Below are positions 54,682 through 64,000 of a stretch of DNA of 64,000 nucleotides, piece by piece. The stretch's first letter is position 1; each line of letters starts with the position of its first letter. Made by a program: the position numbers and the translations under genes. Under the pieces are notes generated by a model that was not told the DNA's origin, did not search any database, and saw nothing but the letters and a program-made list of their open reading frames with translations. Source of the stretch: Zobellia laminariae (GTDB lineage: Bacteria > Bacteroidota > Bacteroidia > Flavobacteriales > Flavobacteriaceae); the NCBI RefSeq assembly GCF_009725995.1, contig NZ_RCNS01000004.1, positions 496,001 through 560,000 on the forward strand, read 5' to 3'.

Positions 54682-55464
54682 TTAAGGTTGTGTCGTTTTC
54701 TTAAGTAACAACTCAGGTTCGTTTGTGGTGATAAAATCAAAATCATTTTTTAAGAACCACTCCATATCATCTTCTTCGTTTACCGTCCACGCATTTAGGG
54801 CTATTTTGTTCTTTTTGGCACTTGTAATCCATTCCGGATGTTTTTTAAAGACGGATAAGTAATAATCGGCACCATCGATGCCATCATGCTTTAATGCCTT
54901 GGGAGATTTGCTGCCGTCTAGATACTGCGTTTGTACTTTAGGATTCAGTTCTTCCAATCGCTTTAAAATATCATAGCTAAAACTTATATATATAACCATG
55001 TGTTGTGCTTTGAGTTCATTAACCATTTGATAGACTTTTTCGGCAATCAATAGTCCTCTTTCCTTATTTTTGGATGGCTTTATTTCACAAACAAGACGTG
55101 TAGTCGTATTATTTTCAAGGCCGGCCAAAATATATTCTCTTAGGGTTGGTAATATCTCTCCATTCTTTAACGGAAATTTGCTTAGGTCTTCATAACTGGT
55201 TTCTTCTATATTCAGACTAGCATAATCTGGGTCATGGGTAATTATTAAAGAATCGTTCGCAGTCATGCGTACATCAAATTCGGAACCTGCGTATTGATTT
55301 CGAATCGCTTCCTTTAGCGCAGCAATAGAATTTTCTGGTAAATTTTTAGCCTTCCATGCACCTCTGTGGGCGATCACTTTATTTTGTGAAAAATTGACAG
55401 TTTTTTTTGTAGCGGAACACGAACCGATTAGAATCATTGTTATCAATAGAACAATACATCTCAT
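54682..55464 (-). CDS. Glycerophosphodiester phosphodiesterase lipoprotein
   Basis: A 260-residue lipoprotein (C16 in IGSC). The GDPD signature is complete: H33-R34 (AHRGAW), E44-N45 (LPENSIAAL), E62 and D64 (SEFDVRM) and H77 (ITHDPD). It hydrolyses glycerol-phosphate diesters, giving glycerol 3-phosphate and an alcohol, outside the cytoplasm. It lies between SusD (91 bp upstream) and GH16 (83 bp downstream) on the same strand. A role in trimming glycerophosphate groups from the imported glycan, or phosphate scavenging, fits the context. Confidence 0.92.
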   Translation of the reverse strand: MRCIVLLITMILIGSCSATKKTVNFSQNKVIAHRGAWKAKNLPENSIAALKEAIRNQYAGSEFDVRMTANDSLIITHDPDYASLNIEETSYEDLSKFPLKNGEILPTLREYILAGLENNTTTRLVCEIKPSKNKERGLLIAEKVYQMVNELKAQHMVIYISFSYDILKRLEELNPKVQTQYLDGSKSPKALKHDGIDGADYYLSVFKKHPEWITSAKKNKIALNAWTVNEEDDMEWFLKNDFDFITTNEPELLLKKTTQP

Positions 55465-55555
55465 ACTTTACATTTTAAACATTAATATTTAGGCACAGGC
55501 CCTAAGACCCATGCCCAAATTACTCAACTCACTTAAGTATTACTCGGGGGTATTT

Positions 55556-57160
55556 TTAATTATAACCATCATTCTGTGGATAGCCAGGTCCTAATAAGTC
55601 AAGATCAATTTGTGCAATAGGAAAATGGATATAGTAGGGTTTCCAATTATTGCGTGGGTCTTTTTCTCCTAAATTGGCAGGAAAGTATTCGCCATCGCCA
55701 GCATAGTTCGTAATTTGTCTATTTATTACCTCTTGCCCCATTCTTTTTAAGGTAAACCATCGTTCACCTTCGAAGGCAAGTTCGCGTGCTCGTTCATCTA
55801 ATATAGCTTGTTCATCTACAGTGGTTACGGGTGTGGCTCCCGCTCTTAATCTTACTGCATTTAAATAAGGTAGAGGGTCTCCACTAGAACGCATTATGGC
55901 TTCTGCCGCTATTAAGTAGGTCTCCGCTAATCTAAATACCATTATATTGCTTCTTTGAAGATAGGAATTTGGATTGTCATCTTCTTGAGCAAACTTTATA
56001 CAGGATGGGTGAAGTCTTTGGTAATATGAAGTGTAAGTTTCACTAGGATTATTTAAATCTGTAATGGGTTTATAGATTTTAATTTCTTGATTTATGCTGT
56101 CGCCAGATGTGTAATAGTATTTTAATCTAAAATAGGTGTCCTTATCTCTGGAGTCATTGGGGTCTTCTGCAAGAAGATCCAGTAAATATCTGTTGGGTAG
56201 AATTCTAGAGAACCCTCTGCCACCTTGCGCTATATTGGCCTCTATACCCGAAATTTGAAAGTACTGGGTGACATAATTAGCATTCATCATAGTGTTGTCT
56301 CCACCGCCCAATAAATCATCTTGGGATTGTACGACGAACAATGCTTCTTCGTGATTTCTATCACCCGAAAAGACATCTTCTGTAGTTGGCATTAAACTGT
56401 GAGGTCCTTCTTCAATTAGAGAAACCGCTTGGTATTTAGCTTCTTCCCAATCCCCTTCCCACATGGCAACTTTGGCTTTAAGGTGTTTTGCAGTCCCCTT
56501 CGTTATACGACCAAAAGTATCGTTCCATTCTAGATGTTCTATAGCGAAATCTAAATCGCTATTCAATAGTGCAAAGATTTCTTCTTTCGACGATTTATCG
56601 TTAATAACATCAAAAGCATTGTCTACCGTGACCGTATTTGTGGTAACAAAAATATTATTGAACATTCGATATAAATAAAAATAAGAGTTGGATCTAAAAA
56701 ACTTGGCTTCGGCCAAAACTTGGTTTCTTGTATCGTCATCAATCTCTTCTAATTCCTCGGCGGCATTAATGATTTCAGTAGCCTTATTGGTAATGTTATA
56801 AAAATGCTTCCAAAATAACGATGATACAAAATTGGCACCCTGGTCTACAGGAGAGACTCCTCTTTCATATCTACCCATTAAGCCAGTGTAACCTGTTCTG
56901 CTAAAGGCGAGATCGCTTCGTGACGACATTAATACGGCTCCCATAAAATCTTCGGTGCCGTTGTCGTATCTATCCCTATTAAACTTGTATAAACTTACTA
57001 CTCCTGACTTTAGTCCTTCTTCGGTAGTATATATGTAATCAGAATCTATTAAGGTACTTGGTTGCTCTTCTAAATAATCTTCGCATGATACGGCAAAAAA
57101 GACTACCGTTAGTAAGGCAAACCCCTTCTTTAATCTTATGTATAGTTTTTCGGTATTCAT
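55556..57160 (-). CDS. susD: SusD/RagB family glycan-binding outer-membrane lipoprotein
   Basis: A 534-residue lipoprotein (C26 in FFAVSCEDYL). It has the SusD helical scaffold of TPR-like segments, with NATEIINAAEELEEIDDDTR-type and RNQVLAEAKFFRSNSYFYLY helices, and the family C-terminus (RARELAFEGERWFTLKRMGQ, then a PIAQIDLDLLGPGYPQNDGY tail). It caps the SusC barrel and binds the glycan at the cell surface. It starts 11 bp after SusC, so they are co-translated. The residues that choose the glycan cannot be read by eye. Confidence 0.94.
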   Translation of the reverse strand: MNTEKLYIRLKKGFALLTVVFFAVSCEDYLEEQPSTLIDSDYIYTTEEGLKSGVVSLYKFNRDRYDNGTEDFMGAVLMSSRSDLAFSRTGYTGLMGRYERGVSPVDQGANFVSSLFWKHFYNITNKATEIINAAEELEEIDDDTRNQVLAEAKFFRSNSYFYLYRMFNNIFVTTNTVTVDNAFDVINDKSSKEEIFALLNSDLDFAIEHLEWNDTFGRITKGTAKHLKAKVAMWEGDWEEAKYQAVSLIEEGPHSLMPTTEDVFSGDRNHEEALFVVQSQDDLLGGGDNTMMNANYVTQYFQISGIEANIAQGGRGFSRILPNRYLLDLLAEDPNDSRDKDTYFRLKYYYTSGDSINQEIKIYKPITDLNNPSETYTSYYQRLHPSCIKFAQEDDNPNSYLQRSNIMVFRLAETYLIAAEAIMRSSGDPLPYLNAVRLRAGATPVTTVDEQAILDERARELAFEGERWFTLKRMGQEVINRQITNYAGDGEYFPANLGEKDPRNNWKPYYIHFPIAQIDLDLLGPGYPQNDGYN

Positions 57161-57171
57161 AATTTCTTATT

Positions 57172-60100
57172 TTAAAATTTAACCCTTAAACCAAAAGTGA
57201 AACTTCTTGCATCTGGATAGCCAGTGTCGGCATTTGAAAAGGTACTTCTAATATTAACTTCAGGACTATAGCCGATATAATCGGTATTGGTGAACAAGTT
57301 GGTTCCAGTAACGTAAAACCTAATTTGCTCAAGACTTAAATCAGAGGTTATAGCACTGGGCAATGTGTAACCTAAACTAACTGTCCTTAATCTTAAATAG
57401 GACGCATCTGTTACCGCCAATGCATTTAAATATAACGGAGTACTATCAAAATCAGGTCTAGGAAATGATGTGGATGGGTTCTCGGGAGTATAATAATCTA
57501 CCTTTACACCATTTAGCTTGCCAGAAAGTGTGCCACCGTTATTGAAATCAGACAAGAAGGGATTTACTTTGGTAGTACCTTCAACAGCATAGAAATCTAC
57601 AAACAAATCAAAACCTTTATATTCTATTGTAGTGGAAAACGAACCGAACCATTCTGGATTGGAATTTTTATAGACTCGATCTTCCAGTGTTATCTTTCCA
57701 TCAGGTACTCCAGTTTCATTGCCATTATCATCTACTCCGTTAGTATCTTTAATTTTAATATCTCCGGGTCTTAGGTTTTCCTGTGGTAACGCCGACTCTG
57801 GGTTTGCCTGTGGAGCATTTGCAAAATCTTCGCCTTCTTGCCAAATACCATCAAACTCATATTGGTATATAACCCCAACGGGTTGTCCTACATAATACCC
57901 ATAACTATCATCTGTAGTAATGGGGTTATTGTCTCCATCATTATAAAGTTCCAATAATTTGTTTTTGTTTTTGGACCAATTGGTTGAAACCGACCATCTA
58001 AAATTATCGTTATTAATAATATTGGCTGTTAGATTTAATTCTATACCAGTGTTTTGAAGCTCTCCTGCATTAAAGAAGGTGTATTGGTAACCTGTGATAG
58101 AAGGTACACCTCTACGGAGCAATAAATCTGTTGTTCTTGCATCGTAATAATCGACATTACCTGTCAAAATCCTATTGAACAATGAAAAATCAAGACCTAA
58201 GTTCAGTGTTGTTATTCTTTCGAATTTTAAATCTGTATTAGGAAGAATTACCGAAGGTGAGTAGCCTGAAAAGGATTCGCCGTCAAAAGTGTAATTTTGT
58301 CCGTCTGCGGTAAATAAAGAGGTATAAGCACGCCCAAGGTCATTTACTAAAGAACCATAACTTGCTCTGAATTTTAGTTCTTGAACAGAATTTACATCTT
58401 CTAAAAAGCCCTCATTATGTATTTTCCAAGCAAAGGAAGCTGCAGGGTTAAAGCTCCATTTATTATCTTGTGAATTAACGGAAGCACCATCGGCCCTAGC
58501 GGTTGCAGTTAATAGATATTTATTATTGAGATTGTATCTGGCCCTAGTCATAAAGGAAGCCAATCGTTGTTGGTTTTTGTCGCGTTCAACAGTTACGTTC
58601 CCTACAGCATTAGAAATACCGTCGTAACTAAGACTTTCATTGGTAAAACCTTGTCCTTCGGTAAATGTTCTACTGTATTTATTTTCTTGAGATGATTGAA
58701 CAAAAGTCAGGTTCAGCCTATTATTTTCGTTAAAGGCCTTATCATAGGTTAATATGTTTTCTATTAAATAAGACTCTGTCAAGCTATTATCAATTCTAGC
58801 TATGCCATTGACATCATCACCAGCGGAACTTAGTGAAGATTGGTATTGTCCTCTTTCCGATGTTCTTCTGGTAAAGTTGGTCTTTAATTGATATTGTAGG
58901 TCTTTGGTAATCTGCCAAATAGGAGTAACATTTATTACATAATCATTTCCCTTTTCTGCATTATCTTGCTCCCTTAAATTCCAGATAGGGTTTGCTGCGG
59001 ACAGTTCCTCGCCACTTGGGAATTGGGTAAGGTTACCATCTTCATCATAGGCCCTACCTAATGGAGAAGTAGTGATTACATTCACATTTGCAGCCCTTTC
59101 CGTATCATCGTTCAAGATGTTTAAATCAAAATTTACAGAAAACTTTTTACTAATTTTTTGATCTACATTTAGGCGTAACGTTTTTCTAGTATAATTGGAA
59201 GTTGGAATAATACCCTCTTCCTTAAAGTAATTAACGCTACCGAAAACCTTGCTAAATTCAGTACCGCCACTAACACTAACCGATTGGCTGTTTACGTAAC
59301 CGTTTTTTACTAATTCATCTTCCCAGTTAATGAATTCGTTGTTAGCTAAGGAGGCTAATTCTAATTCAGAAAAGATATCCTCTTCGTTGGGGTAAGTTCC
59401 ATCCGCAATATTAGACCTAGCGGCTTCTCTTCTTAATTGAGCAAACTCTTGTCCGTTGTAGACTTCAAAATTACGCTCTATGGATTTTGATGATACAAAC
59501 CCGTGATAATTTACGCTTACTTTACCACTCTTGCCTCTTTTGGTAGTGATTAGAACAACACCATTGGCTCCTCTAGAACCATAAATAGCTTGCGCTGACG
59601 CATCTTTTAGGAATTCCATTGATTCAATATCATCAGAATCTATATCTTCAATTCCCCCATCTCTGATGATACCATCTACAACATAAATGGCACTAACACT
59701 ACCCTCAATGGAACCTTGTCCCCTAAAGATTATATTAGATGTCCCTCCTGGCCTTAAAGTACCTCCTCCTACATCTACTTGTAAGCCTGCTATTCTACCT
59801 CTTAGCATCTCATTGACATCTGCTGTAGGTGTTAATATAGCTTTTTCAATATCTGTTGTGGCTACTGCGTTTACCACATCACTTTTATTTTGCGTACCAT
59901 AACCAACTACAACGACTTCTTCTAGTTGACTGGAATCTTCCTGTAATTTAATAGTTATCGGGCTGTTGGAAATGGGCACTTCTGCATTGGCATAACCAAT
60001 GTACGAAGCGGCTAATGTGGTGGCATCCCGAGGAGCATTCAAGATGAAATTACCATCAAAATCGGTAGATGTACCTTGAGTTGTACCCTTTATCACTATG

Positions 60101-60246
60101 GAGGCCCCGGCTAAGGGAATTCCATTTTGATCAAGAACTAATCCTGTTATTTTTTGCTGATCTTGTGAATAGAGGATTACAGCAGAAAAAATATTTAGCA
60201 AAAGCCACACTAGCTTTTTTCTTGGGTTAAATAATTTGGTAATCAT
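57172..60246 (-). CDS. susC: SusC/RagA family TonB-dependent outer-membrane transporter
   Basis: 1024 residues from the preferred ATG at 60246 (MITKLFNPRKKLVWLLLNIF, signal peptide ending YSQ). The frame runs 56 codons further upstream without a plausible leader. Domains in order: carboxypeptidase-regulatory-like (about 33-110, ITGLVLDQNGIPLAGASIVI), TonB box (EEVVVVGYGTQNKSDVV), plug (about 125-260, DVNEMLRGRIAGLQVDVGG) and a 22-strand-type barrel ending in TFGLRVKF. It imports oligosaccharides across the outer membrane with SusD. It follows the sensor-regulator gene across a 305-bp promoter region. Confidence 0.95.
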   Translation of the reverse strand: MITKLFNPRKKLVWLLLNIFSAVILYSQDQQKITGLVLDQNGIPLAGASIVIKGTTQGTSTDFDGNFILNAPRDATTLAASYIGYANAEVPISNSPITIKLQEDSSQLEEVVVVGYGTQNKSDVVNAVATTDIEKAILTPTADVNEMLRGRIAGLQVDVGGGTLRPGGTSNIIFRGQGSIEGSVSAIYVVDGIIRDGGIEDIDSDDIESMEFLKDASAQAIYGSRGANGVVLITTKRGKSGKVSVNYHGFVSSKSIERNFEVYNGQEFAQLRREAARSNIADGTYPNEEDIFSELELASLANNEFINWEDELVKNGYVNSQSVSVSGGTEFSKVFGSVNYFKEEGIIPTSNYTRKTLRLNVDQKISKKFSVNFDLNILNDDTERAANVNVITTSPLGRAYDEDGNLTQFPSGEELSAANPIWNLREQDNAEKGNDYVINVTPIWQITKDLQYQLKTNFTRRTSERGQYQSSLSSAGDDVNGIARIDNSLTESYLIENILTYDKAFNENNRLNLTFVQSSQENKYSRTFTEGQGFTNESLSYDGISNAVGNVTVERDKNQQRLASFMTRARYNLNNKYLLTATARADGASVNSQDNKWSFNPAASFAWKIHNEGFLEDVNSVQELKFRASYGSLVNDLGRAYTSLFTADGQNYTFDGESFSGYSPSVILPNTDLKFERITTLNLGLDFSLFNRILTGNVDYYDARTTDLLLRRGVPSITGYQYTFFNAGELQNTGIELNLTANIINNDNFRWSVSTNWSKNKNKLLELYNDGDNNPITTDDSYGYYVGQPVGVIYQYEFDGIWQEGEDFANAPQANPESALPQENLRPGDIKIKDTNGVDDNGNETGVPDGKITLEDRVYKNSNPEWFGSFSTTIEYKGFDLFVDFYAVEGTTKVNPFLSDFNNGGTLSGKLNGVKVDYYTPENPSTSFPRPDFDSTPLYLNALAVTDASYLRLRTVSLGYTLPSAITSDLSLEQIRFYVTGTNLFTNTDYIGYSPEVNIRSTFSNADTGYPDARSFTFGLRVKF

Positions 60247-60551
60247 AGCGTATTGGTTTTGTTCAAAACTAAAGTTGGATTTTTTTAGACAGTTGTAGAT
60301 TGTTGTATAACAAGAACATAAAGTTCCATCTGTTACCAAAGTAGAGAGATTTATCTTTTGAAAAAGAAAACGGTACACTACAAAAACATACATATTGCAA
60401 CAGAACTCCCACATGTTCCATAAACTCTATTGTTTATAGGGTTTCATGCTATTCAGATTTTTATGGAACTAATAAAAAAAGTTAGTTAAATATGAGGATT
60501 TAGGAAATTTGTGGTGGTAATGTAGTGGTGTTATTTGGGTTATCTTAACTA
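60247..60551. promoter_or_regulatory. Promoter region of the SusCD operon
   Basis: A 305-bp non-coding region between the regulator stop and the SusC start. It includes a pyrimidine- and A-rich leader and a direct repeat near its upstream end (60511-60532). No coding frame seen apart from the SusC upstream extension, which has no start context. Confidence 0.55.
60511..60532 (-). promoter_or_regulatory. Candidate regulator-binding direct repeat
   Basis: On the minus strand this reads ACCACTACATT then ACCACCACAAA, two 11-bp units sharing ACCAC-Y-ACA at one-helical-turn spacing. It lies about 20-40 bp past the regulator stop codon and about 265 bp upstream of SusC. A LuxR-type dimer could bind such a site; this is inference from position and repetition only. 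Confidence 0.35.
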
Positions 60552-63383
60552 TTAAATGGAGAGAATGTAGTCTGTAAGTTTCATTTCTCTTTTTAAATCA
60601 AGTTTTTTTCGTAACCTAGAACGCCTTACTTCTACACTTTTTACTGAAATATTAAGTAGTGGAGCTATTTCCTTTGATGAAAGGTTTAGGCGTAAATAGG
60701 CGCAGAATTTTAAATCGTTTGATGATAAATTGGGATGTAGTTCTTTGGCCCTTGTTAAAAATTCTCTATCGGTATTATTAAATGCCTCCATGAAAATTTT
60801 TCGATCTTTTGAACTATTTAGATTTTTGTCTATCAGTTTTATGACCGGATGCGTTTTATCGAATAGCTCATTACTTTTTTTGAGTTCTTTTTTAACTCTT
60901 CTTAATAATTCATTTCTTTTTACTAAGCTCATTGTGGAAATGGCCAACTCACTATTTTTGTTTTCAATTTCTTGGTTTAGTTTTTCATTTGTAAGGCGTA
61001 CCATTTCCTGTTCGCTTTTAATGTATTTTAGTTGTATTTCCCGTTGATTTTCAAGTAGCGCTTTTCTGTTCTGTCTACGATAGTAGTTTTTGTAAGATTT
61101 GTGAACAAGGAAGCCAAGGCTAAATATGAGTAGTGTGTAAGCTAATAAAGCTGTGTTGGAGAGGTAAAATGGTCTGGCTATAGCAAACCTGTATTGTATA
61201 GTATTCATTGATTGATGGCTTCCGATTTTTGAACGGGCCCTGAATACATAATCTCCAAATGGTAATTTTTCAAATGTAATGGATGGTGTTGGGGTCCATT
61301 TGCTCCATGAATCGTCCAACCCTTCTAGTTGATATTGATAATTAACGTTCGTGTACTTGCTGTACTGGGGAACGCTATAATTAAAGTTGATGGTTGATTC
61401 GTTATAATGAAACTCACCTTCGTCAAATTTGGAAACATTCTTAGTGCCATTTTCATTTTTTGTAACCATGACCTTATCCATAACTAGTTGATGGGACTTG
61501 TTCGGAATCTTGTCAAGGTCTATCAGCAGGTATCCATTAGTTTTGCCTATTAGGTATTTGTTATTATCTAATTGGGTGATATTTTCAAAGCTAAGGGTCA
61601 TTTCTCTCCAATTGTTTTCAATGGGAATTGAGTTGAAGTCTAGCATATTGTTCAAAGGACCTTTTTGGGTATAAGCTATATGGTTTTGATTAAAACTCCA
61701 TAGTCGTTCTTTTTTGTCAAATACTAATTTACCCGATAGGTATTCTCCTTTTGGAATGAGTTGGCTTAAAGTTGAATCCCTAGCAAATTTTTTTGTGTTG
61801 GGTTCAAGTTTAAAAATTCCTTTTCGGTTTGTATAGAGTAAATCATTGCCCATCTTTAGTATTCCAGAACCTTTACTTTTTTCAATATTGGGAATAAGTG
61901 TAACTGAATCAAAAGACAATAAGTCGTTATTTAGTTCCAATCGATAAATTCCTTTGGTTTCATGGTTTACCCAAACTTCATGAGTATCTAGAATCTCGAA
62001 AAAGCGAGAAGAAATCTCAAATCCTTCTATTTTATGACTCAGTTTCCAAACGCTCCCTTCATTTTTCATTATTGCTAAACCTGAATAATGGCCAAGCAGA
62101 AGCTTGTCAGGTTGATTGGGAATAGTCCTAAAGTCCCATACCCCATCAACATGCGCAACTAATGAAGCCTTGTTGTCATCAATAGAAAAAACTCCGTTAT
62201 TGTGTCCACATAGTAATTCGTCGTTCGCGGCGTAAAGTGACCAAACTTGTCCTTCTGTTCCTTTGATAAATTTTAATCTTTCGTTAGAATCTACATTTTT
62301 GTAGAATAGTCCTTGATTGGTGCCAATATAAAGTTTTCCCTTGTGTGTAATAGAAGCATAGGTTGTTCCAAAAGTACCGTCTCTATCATTATATTCCCTG
62401 ATATAAGATTGCCTGTTTATGCAATCCAGACCATTGTCTAAGGCGGCCCAAATATTAGCGTTTGCGTCTTCAAATAAATTTAGTACGGTATTGTTACTTA
62501 AACCATTCGTTTGGTTAATTATGCTGGTTATTAGACCATCCTTTGACATTGAAACAATACCCTTTGAGATGGTACCCAACATAAAACTATTATCTCTTAA
62601 TTGAATACCTCTGAACACACGTGTGTTCTTAAGTAACGTATCTGCGGGAAGATTCCATTTTTCAAGTGTTTGATTTTTTATCTTGTACAGCCCTTTGGTT
62701 CGTGTCAATACTACCAGCCCGTCATTTGCGGAGAAGATGTTAAGTAGAAATTTAATGTTGAGGTTTTTCGGTATGGTAGCAATTAATTTTTCCGTTCCGT
62801 TTTCAAGATTAAATATTCTTCCATCATATTTCTGAAGATAAATTTTCTGACCAACCTTGAATAACCTGTAGTTGTTTTCTTTGTCCGTAGTAAAGTTTAA
62901 TTCTTTTGAATCTGTATCATAAAAATAAAGGCGATCGTAAGACTGAAAGATTACGTATTTATCCAACCCTTCAATATTCCAAATAATTTCATCTTCGAAC
63001 AATTCTTCTTTTATAGATTTGGAGATAGAATGGTACTGCATAACCCCATTATTGGTTTTGGTCCAAAAACCAAACTCCATATAACTACCTGTATAAATTT
63101 TATCCTTATAGGAAGATAGGGAACGAATTGCAGCACTGTGGACAGACGGGTATAGAGCCCACCTAGATCCATTATATTCCAATAACCCTTCATTATTTGC
63201 CACAAATATGTTGCCTTGATGATTTTGTGTTACGTCCCAATTTTGATTTTCGGCACCATATTCTGAAGCTGAAAACTTAATGATTGGTGGTGTTTCTTGG
63301 GGATATAAAAATTGAAACACCAAAAATAATATAGCCGAAAGTTTGTAATATCTTTCAAAACTTAAGGTTGTGGAGTTAAGCAT
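60552..63383 (-). CDS. Triple-Y sensor-regulator with LuxR-type HTH (SusR-like PUL regulator)
   Basis: A 943-residue single-protein sensor. The N-terminal signal/anchor (about 12-32) leads into a seven-bladed-type periplasmic propeller of two-component-regulator repeats (for example NNTVLNLFEDANANIWAALD). A Y_Y_Y domain follows (about 690-755, with VNYQYQLEGLDDSWSKWTP), then one membrane helix (about 765-790), a coiled coil (790-870) and a C-terminal LuxR-type HTH (LSSKEIAPLLNISVKSVEVR). It has no kinase or receiver domain. It should sense glycan fragments in the periplasm and directly activate the downstream SusCD, phosphodiesterase and GH16 genes. A start at MLNSTT is supported by the signal sequence. 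Confidence 0.92.
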   Translation of the reverse strand: MLNSTTLSFERYYKLSAILFLVFQFLYPQETPPIIKFSASEYGAENQNWDVTQNHQGNIFVANNEGLLEYNGSRWALYPSVHSAAIRSLSSYKDKIYTGSYMEFGFWTKTNNGVMQYHSISKSIKEELFEDEIIWNIEGLDKYVIFQSYDRLYFYDTDSKELNFTTDKENNYRLFKVGQKIYLQKYDGRIFNLENGTEKLIATIPKNLNIKFLLNIFSANDGLVVLTRTKGLYKIKNQTLEKWNLPADTLLKNTRVFRGIQLRDNSFMLGTISKGIVSMSKDGLITSIINQTNGLSNNTVLNLFEDANANIWAALDNGLDCINRQSYIREYNDRDGTFGTTYASITHKGKLYIGTNQGLFYKNVDSNERLKFIKGTEGQVWSLYAANDELLCGHNNGVFSIDDNKASLVAHVDGVWDFRTIPNQPDKLLLGHYSGLAIMKNEGSVWKLSHKIEGFEISSRFFEILDTHEVWVNHETKGIYRLELNNDLLSFDSVTLIPNIEKSKGSGILKMGNDLLYTNRKGIFKLEPNTKKFARDSTLSQLIPKGEYLSGKLVFDKKERLWSFNQNHIAYTQKGPLNNMLDFNSIPIENNWREMTLSFENITQLDNNKYLIGKTNGYLLIDLDKIPNKSHQLVMDKVMVTKNENGTKNVSKFDEGEFHYNESTINFNYSVPQYSKYTNVNYQYQLEGLDDSWSKWTPTPSITFEKLPFGDYVFRARSKIGSHQSMNTIQYRFAIARPFYLSNTALLAYTLLIFSLGFLVHKSYKNYYRRQNRKALLENQREIQLKYIKSEQEMVRLTNEKLNQEIENKNSELAISTMSLVKRNELLRRVKKELKKSNELFDKTHPVIKLIDKNLNSSKDRKIFMEAFNNTDREFLTRAKELHPNLSSNDLKFCAYLRLNLSSKEIAPLLNISVKSVEVRRSRLRKKLDLKREMKLTDYILSI

Positions 63384-64000
63384 GTTTTATATTATGAAAT
63401 CTATAGTTCTTCAAACAAATTTATAAATATGAAATTTGGCGACAGAGCTTGTCATAGATAATATAGCTTATTTAATTCAGACACACTCTATATCTATCTC
63501 AATCATAGTATAAGTTAGGAGTAAGCTCATTTCGGAGCGGAAGACTATTTTTTTTTTCAAGCTCTTTACTTGTTTTTTATTACTATAATACCTTGTATTG
63601 AAATTTTAAGGTACTGGATTTCATTTCAGTAATTTCAGCATTTTTTTATTGGTAACCAATATGAATAACTTATCTTCTTTTGTAACATTCTTATTGACCT
63701 ACCCACGAAAAGGAGGTTTATGGTATTAGTTATCTGCATTAGGGTACCAGAAGAAAAATAGACATTTCAGAGTTTTTTTTAATTACTATTTGCTGTATAT
63801 ATTTTAGGGGAGGAAAAGTTTTACTTCATTTATTACTACTCAACATCTTATTTTTAGAAGATAGCCACTTTATCTATGTATATACATACAACTACATTTT
63901 GTTTACTCTAAGATACAGGTATGATAATTTTAATCATGAATTTCCCTTTTAGTTCCGGTTGGGAATTGTGAAGCCTTTAGACTGTTTTATTCTTATTGCT
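63384..64000. other. AT-rich non-coding end of the window
   Basis: 617 bp without a recognisable gene on either strand. Very AT-rich, with short homopolymers and a few frames under 25 codons. It should include the promoter of the regulator gene. No tRNA, terminator or repeat was convincingly seen. Confidence 0.5.

Noticed and set aside
60247..60414. 56-codon N-terminal extension of SusC
   Set aside because: The extension has no signal-peptide logic; the ATG at 60246 gives a standard leader directly before the regulatory-like domain.

Overview
The window reads as a low-GC chromosome segment from a marine-type Flavobacteriaceae (Bacteroidota). The evidence is a SusC/SusD pair driven by a triple-Y/LuxR sensor-regulator, many lipoproteins with a short leader ending in SC, FG-GAP/ASPIC lipoproteins, the Bacteroidota-type short AraC regulator beside a PAS histidine kinase, and intrinsic terminators with U-runs. 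I cannot fix the genus. No rRNA, tRNA, CRISPR array, insertion sequence or phage was recognised.

Layout. 1-9.7 kb: stress and regulatory genes. These include the 3' part of a DUF892 ferritin-like gene, a TetR-controlled pair of small membrane proteins with two matching operator palindromes, an AraC regulator, an AraC/response-regulator/PAS-kinase operon, and small stress proteins (acidic lipoprotein, DUF1328, DUF2383). A SRAP-family protein here has lost its known catalytic residues. 9.8-20.6 kb: topoisomerase IB, two AI-2E-family permeases, MscS channel, SLC13 permease, HPF, oxidoreductases, a Rho-N protein and a YihY protein, mostly in short minus-strand operons. 20.8-25.4 kb: a mannitol-dehydrogenase-family gene coupled to an NCS1-type permease, then an SBF-like transporter.

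25.4-35.5 kb holds the most unusual unit. A divergent IclR regulator faces a tightly packed seven-gene operon: secreted GH2 glycosidase, a solute-binding-like protein with no visible signal peptide and no ABC transporter, two tandem family III CoA-transferases, an enoyl-CoA hydratase, an AldA-like aldehyde dehydrogenase and a RhaT-like permease. It looks like a complete catabolic route: glycoside cleavage, uptake, aldehyde oxidation, CoA activation, then hydration or dehydration. I do not recognise its substrate, and it is my main candidate for an undescribed pathway.

35.6-46 kb: DEAD-box helicase, arylamine N-acetyltransferase, a long PLP enzyme, a Crp/Fnr regulator broken by a one-base frameshift ahead of a small operon, a methyltransferase, a DUF71 ATPase and a HEXXH lipoprotein. 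46.3-63.4 kb: a polysaccharide utilisation region on the minus strand. It runs sensor-regulator, SusC, SusD, glycerophosphodiester phosphodiesterase, GH16 glucanase, then the decayed 3' end of a second SusD, then two overlapping giant FG-GAP/ASPIC lipoproteins. GH16 plus SusCD suggests beta-1,3-glucan use. The phosphodiesterase hints at a glycerophosphate-decorated glucan. The last 0.6 kb is AT-rich with no gene seen.
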